From an uncultured Porphyromonas sp. (GTDB lineage Bacteria; Bacteroidota; Bacteroidia; Bacteroidales; Porphyromonadaceae), in assembly GCA_945867245.1 (NCBI GenBank), contig CAMBHQ010000020.1:1-9736 (forward strand): a stretch of DNA of 9,736 bases, read 5' to 3'. Below, piece after piece: positions 6,758-9,736 of this stretch. The position numbers were made by a program, and so were the translations under genes. A model generated the notes under the pieces. The model did no database searches and was not told the origin of the DNA. It worked only from the letters and a program-made list of their open reading frames with translations. Positions within the stretch are counted from its first letter, which is position 1, and every line of letters starts with the position of its first letter.

Positions 6758-8415
6758 CGTTTGATCTTACTATTTACAGGTGAGTTTCTGAATGCTCCAG
6801 GAGCGACAACCGCTGTGCTAGGGATACTCACATCCGTCAGATTATCGCAGAAGGTAAAAGCATTCTCCTCTATACGCTCTAGGCCAGGAGGGAATATAAT
6901 GTATTCCAGTTCGGTCCCAGCTGAGCGGAATCCAGCCAACCATGTACCTCTATTGTCAAAAGTATTCGCGGGGATAACCTTAATGCCCGATTCGCTGAGG
7001 TCTATGATACGGCACAATTTAAACAGATAGAATATAGTCTGCCAATCGCTTTCGGAGGGGACTCCTTTTATTTTGAGTCGATGTAGATGCTCATTGATGG
7101 CATAGTAGCCGCCCTTGCCGTCCCAACTAGCATCCCTAATCTGGGTAAAGGCTTCTGAAAAGCTTGTCCCGTCACTAATCGTAACCTCTACCATGCAGCT
7201 CTTGTCCTCGGCCGCCGTTTGATAGACATGGATGGTCTGAAGGACATTGCCATAGTTGTCTTGCAGCTGCACCTCTGCGACTCGTCCGTAAGGCTTGTCG
7301 TTTGCCTTAGCTGTAAAGCGTAGGGTCTCGTCTCGCATCACGGCACGCAAGTCCGATACCGAGAGCCAGCTCTTATCCTCATCCGCGAGGTGAACTCTGT
7401 ATTCATAGTTCGTTCGTACGGGTACCTCAAATTTGCTATCAAGAAGCCCAGACACACGATTAACAGCCTGTTTCACCTCCATCACGCCGTGGCTTAGCTT
7501 ACAGAAAAACAGATGGGTCTTCCCCTGACGCACTGCTGCTAGTATGAGCTTAGGGTCTCTGCGATCGTGTACCATGATCTTAACGTGACCGTTCCTCTCC
7601 CCCTCGGTATAATAGAGTTGGTACGAATCGGAGAAAGCCTCTGCGACATAGAGACGCAGGCCCTCGGTGTCTCCCGTAATCGTGAAAGGAATCGTATAGG
7701 ACACAAAGGGGCTCACCATAAAGTCATTACCTACGTCAAATGATATATTCAGCTCAGCTCTACGAGGTAGCGTGTAGACCGCATTGTTTTTGAGCCTAAT
7801 AGCAACGGAGTAAGGACTCGTCTTGTAATCTACGCTCTCAAACATCGTCTCTCCAGGGCTACTCTCCCCCTCACTGCCCTTGGCGCGTCCGAGGGAGGTC
7901 CAAGTGCGTCCCTCGTCGTACGATACATACCACTCGTCGCCCTCTATCTTGAGCCGTGGAGTAACACCAGTATTGCCATCGGCTCGATAGTAATTGCCCG
8001 AGGCATCTCTGAGACGACCGCTGCTCGTACCCCAATATAGGTGTCCGTCCTCACCATCTACGAGGACGATTTTTTGGGGCACTGCATCTCGCCCATCTTG
8101 CCCCATATTGATGGTAACATCTGAGCCTTTGGCAAAGCTGATGATATAGGCACTAATACGTCCGCGAGCATCAAGCTGTTCCTTGACATTTGTTACCTCG
8201 TTGCGGGCTTTCAGGGCATTAGCTATTTGTCGTAGAGCCTCCAAGTCTTTGTTGTATCCAGCGATACGACTCTCTACAGAGCCTAGACTCGTCTCTATCT
8301 TGTCTACACGCTCACGCAGTGGAGTATCGTCGTACTGCTTGCTACAAGCCGTAGCTAATAGTAGCACTCCCCCTAGGAGAGCTACTGCCGGTTTGATTTT
8401 AGTATCGTAATTCAT
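6754..8415 (-). CDS. DUF4988-BACON-LRR surface lipoprotein
   Basis: A 553-residue predicted lipoprotein. The signal peptide ends at LLATAC with Cys24, followed by SKQYDD, a surface-export-like acidic tether. Domains in order: coiled coil at 31-70; DUF4988-like segment to about 180 (GRISAYIISFAKGSDVTI, GEDGHLYWGT, GVTPRLKIEGDEWYVSYDEG); a beta domain at 191-310 shared with the downstream paralogue; a BACON-like domain at 327-403 (VPVRTNYEYRV, WLSV, LRFTAKAN, LQTIHVYQT); and a short BspA-like leucine-rich repeat region at 446-545 (HRLKIKG, IIDLSESGIKVIPANTF, YIIFPPGLERIEENAFTFC, LTDVSIPSTAVVAPGAF). BACON domains are associated with glycan or mucin contact, and BspA-type LRRs with adhesion. It overlaps the upstream gene by 17 bp and the downstream gene by 4 bp. 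The LRR region is short and stops abruptly at the C-terminus, without the usual capping motif seen in the upstream protein. Confidence 0.85.
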   Translation of the reverse strand: MNYDTKIKPAVALLGGVLLLATACSKQYDDTPLRERVDKIETSLGSVESRIAGYNKDLEALRQIANALKARNEVTNVKEQLDARGRISAYIISFAKGSDVTINMGQDGRDAVPQKIVLVDGEDGHLYWGTSSGRLRDASGNYYRADGNTGVTPRLKIEGDEWYVSYDEGRTWTSLGRAKGSEGESSPGETMFESVDYKTSPYSVAIRLKNNAVYTLPRRAELNISFDVGNDFMVSPFVSYTIPFTITGDTEGLRLYVAEAFSDSYQLYYTEGERNGHVKIMVHDRRDPKLILAAVRQGKTHLFFCKLSHGVMEVKQAVNRVSGLLDSKFEVPVRTNYEYRVHLADEDKSWLSVSDLRAVMRDETLRFTAKANDKPYGRVAEVQLQDNYGNVLQTIHVYQTAAEDKSCMVEVTISDGTSFSEAFTQIRDASWDGKGGYYAINEHLHRLKIKGVPSESDWQTIFYLFKLCRIIDLSESGIKVIPANTFDNRGTWLAGFRSAGTELEYIIFPPGLERIEENAFTFCDNLTDVSIPSTAVVAPGAFRNSPVNSKIKR

Positions 8416-9736
8416 CGCTTGTTAGTTTGAATAGTTCCTCAGCAATAGGTGCATTAGCAACCTCTACGAATGCTCTGGGGTCGAAGTACTTCGACCAATC
8501 GCTCGCCAGATACTTTGCTTTTGTCCCGGTAGGGATATAGACTATCACACGACCTGTGTATAGGTTGGCGAAGGCGTTCTTGTCTAGGCTTGGTGGTGTC
8601 TGTAGGTGACAGTGTATGCGTTGTAGCTTCGTACAGTTGAAGAAAGCCTTTTCTCCAATTTTCGTGAAGTTGGGATTACTGGGTAAGATAACACGCTTTA
8701 TGGTAGAGCCCGAGCAAAGCTCTTTGGATAGCTCTGTAATACCGTTCGGCAAGGCGAGGTTATTGGTCCTCAGACTACGTAGAGCAGCGTTTCTTATTCT
8801 TGTTACGCTATGAGGGATAAGCAGGTCTCCCGACTCTATCTCTGTACCCTCCAGAGCTCCCCACTTGATATCCTGCAAGCCATCGGGCAGACGTAGAGAG
8901 GTGAGTAATAAGCCGGAGAGAGCAGATTGACCAATGGTCTTGAGCGTATTCGGTAGTAGTACTTGGTTGAACACGAGGTGGTTCGCGAGGCCCATAGGTA
9001 TCTCAGGGGTAGGCAGTTCTCTAATATCAAGAGTATGTGTAAATAGCACCCCAGACAGAGAGAAGTTTTTCCAGTTACTAAGAGTCTGAGCATTGAGCGA
9101 TCCTTTGACTTTCACCATCCCAAACGAAGAACTAGTACCGGGGAAGCCCTGCTCTCTGAGCTGCTCCTCTACACTCTTCGACAGGTTAAGATCTACTACG
9201 ATAGTTTGGGGCGTGTACATATTTCCCATCAGAGAGTTTTGTTTCAGCTCTATACTCTGTATTACGGGATAAGCTCCCTTGACCCCTATCTCGATTGTAC
9301 CCGACAGTGTTTGCCTCCCATTGTTGGCGGGAGCCTCGACAACAATCACTTCACCCTCCTGCCTAAAAGTATAGGGCAAGTCACTTGGGAATATAATGCT
9401 CCTCTCGAAGCTAGGGTCTAGCATCGTCGGTATGCGTAGGGTCTCACCCTCCTCGGCAATCAAATAGCTACGATTCTTATTGAACACCTTGACCTTGCGA
9501 TACTTTACAGGGAAGACGAAGGTTTTAATGAGGTTGTTCTGGCCTGCTATTTTCGAGTTGCGCCTAAACACATGGACGAGGAGCGAAGCAACCTGCCCCT
9601 CGGGGTCTATAGTGCTTGCGTAGTATCCTTTGCTGACTGGGTAAGAGACAGTGTACTCTATTGTATTTTCGTTTATATTGTCCTCTCTAGAGCGAACCTG
9701 TCCGAGGAGGTCCAGTGCGCCTTTGAGCTGTATACC
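8399..9736 (-). CDS. BspA-like leucine-rich repeat protein (5' end outside window)
   Basis: The - strand frame is open from the right edge to the TAA at 8399-8401, giving 445 visible residues; the GTG at 9571 is not a start because the frame continues through it. The visible part begins GIQLKGALDLLGQVRS. Around visible residues 95-167 there is a beta-rich, possibly BACON-like segment (LRIPTML, SGTIEIGVKG, SIELKQNS). Residues 205-240 carry the VKVKGSLNAQTLSNWKNF lead-in seen before BspA repeats. Residues 254-395 hold about six LRR_5 repeats (VLLPNTLKTIGQSAL, LRLPDGLQDIKWGAL, LLIPHSVTRIRNAAL, LALPNGITELSKEL, VILPSNPNFTKIGEKAF, IHCHLQTPPSLDKNAF). The typical C-terminal cap VYIPTGTKAKYL follows at 399-410. 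Related proteins mediate adhesion and coaggregation in oral Bacteroidota. The signal peptide, expected in the missing part, cannot be seen. The end of the gene overlaps the next one by 17 bp, so the genes form one operon. Confidence 0.85.
   Translation of the reverse strand, partial: GIQLKGALDLLGQVRSREDNINENTIEYTVSYPVSKGYYASTIDPEGQVASLLVHVFRRNSKIAGQNNLIKTFVFPVKYRKVKVFNKNRSYLIAEEGETLRIPTMLDPSFERSIIFPSDLPYTFRQEGEVIVVEAPANNGRQTLSGTIEIGVKGAYPVIQSIELKQNSLMGNMYTPQTIVVDLNLSKSVEEQLREQGFPGTSSSFGMVKVKGSLNAQTLSNWKNFSLSGVLFTHTLDIRELPTPEIPMGLANHLVFNQVLLPNTLKTIGQSALSGLLLTSLRLPDGLQDIKWGALEGTEIESGDLLIPHSVTRIRNAALRSLRTNNLALPNGITELSKELCSGSTIKRVILPSNPNFTKIGEKAFFNCTKLQRIHCHLQTPPSLDKNAFANLYTGRVIVYIPTGTKAKYLASDWSKYFDPRAFVEVANAPIAEELFKLTSDELRY

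Noticed and set aside
9569..9571. GTG as the start of the LRR protein
   Set aside because: The frame continues without a stop to the window edge and the extra residues look like normal protein sequence, so the gene is truncated by the window.

Overview
The window looks like a chromosomal segment from an anaerobic Bacteroidota bacterium, most likely Porphyromonas or a close relative. The evidence is: no Shine-Dalgarno sequences before the starts; a clear Bacteroidota-type promoter (TAnnTTTG at -7, TTTG at -33) ahead of hcp; an anaerobe-type hybrid cluster protein; and DUF4988/BACON/BspA-like lipoproteins whose mature N-termini read C-S-K-x-Y-D-D. The genus is an inference from gene content and protein style, not from a marker gene.

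Layout. Positions 1-3408 are read on the + strand: the 3' part of an S4 RNA-binding protein with a basic tail, a histidine phosphatase of the alpha-ribazole phosphatase (CobC) type, a non-heme ferritin with a strong terminator, and a class I hybrid cluster protein (Hcp) with its own promoter and terminator. Directly before the hcp promoter is a perfect 16-bp FNR/CRP-style palindrome at the spacing of a class II activator site. Positions 3472-3670 hold no gene, but several dyads and an imperfect direct repeat. From 3671 to the right edge everything is on the - strand: an L-lactate permease (3671-5245), a gene-free stretch of about 500 bp (5246-5749), then the end of an operon of surface proteins (5750-9736).

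The gene-free stretch contains an AT-rich leader region for the permease, a strong terminator that closes the surface-protein operon, and a six-unit tandem array with an exact 23-bp period, each core unit built of two small dyads. The array lies between the last stop codon of the operon and its terminator, so it should be transcribed as part of the 3' UTR.

The surface operon reads (in transcription order) a BspA-like leucine-rich repeat protein truncated by the window edge, a DUF4988-BACON-LRR lipoprotein, and a shorter DUF4988 lipoprotein that is a paralogue of the second protein's N-terminal half. The genes overlap by 17 bp and 4 bp, so they are almost certainly co-transcribed and translationally coupled. 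They probably form a cell-surface assembly, with substrate or partner unknown.

The + strand genes fit the life of an anaerobe facing host or community stress: ferritin stores iron and limits Fenton chemistry, and Hcp handles NO or hydroxylamine. LctP imports lactate. Nothing here is clearly a new enzymatic system. The most interesting items are the 23-bp repeat array, the predicted hcp operator, and the coupled lipoprotein operon.
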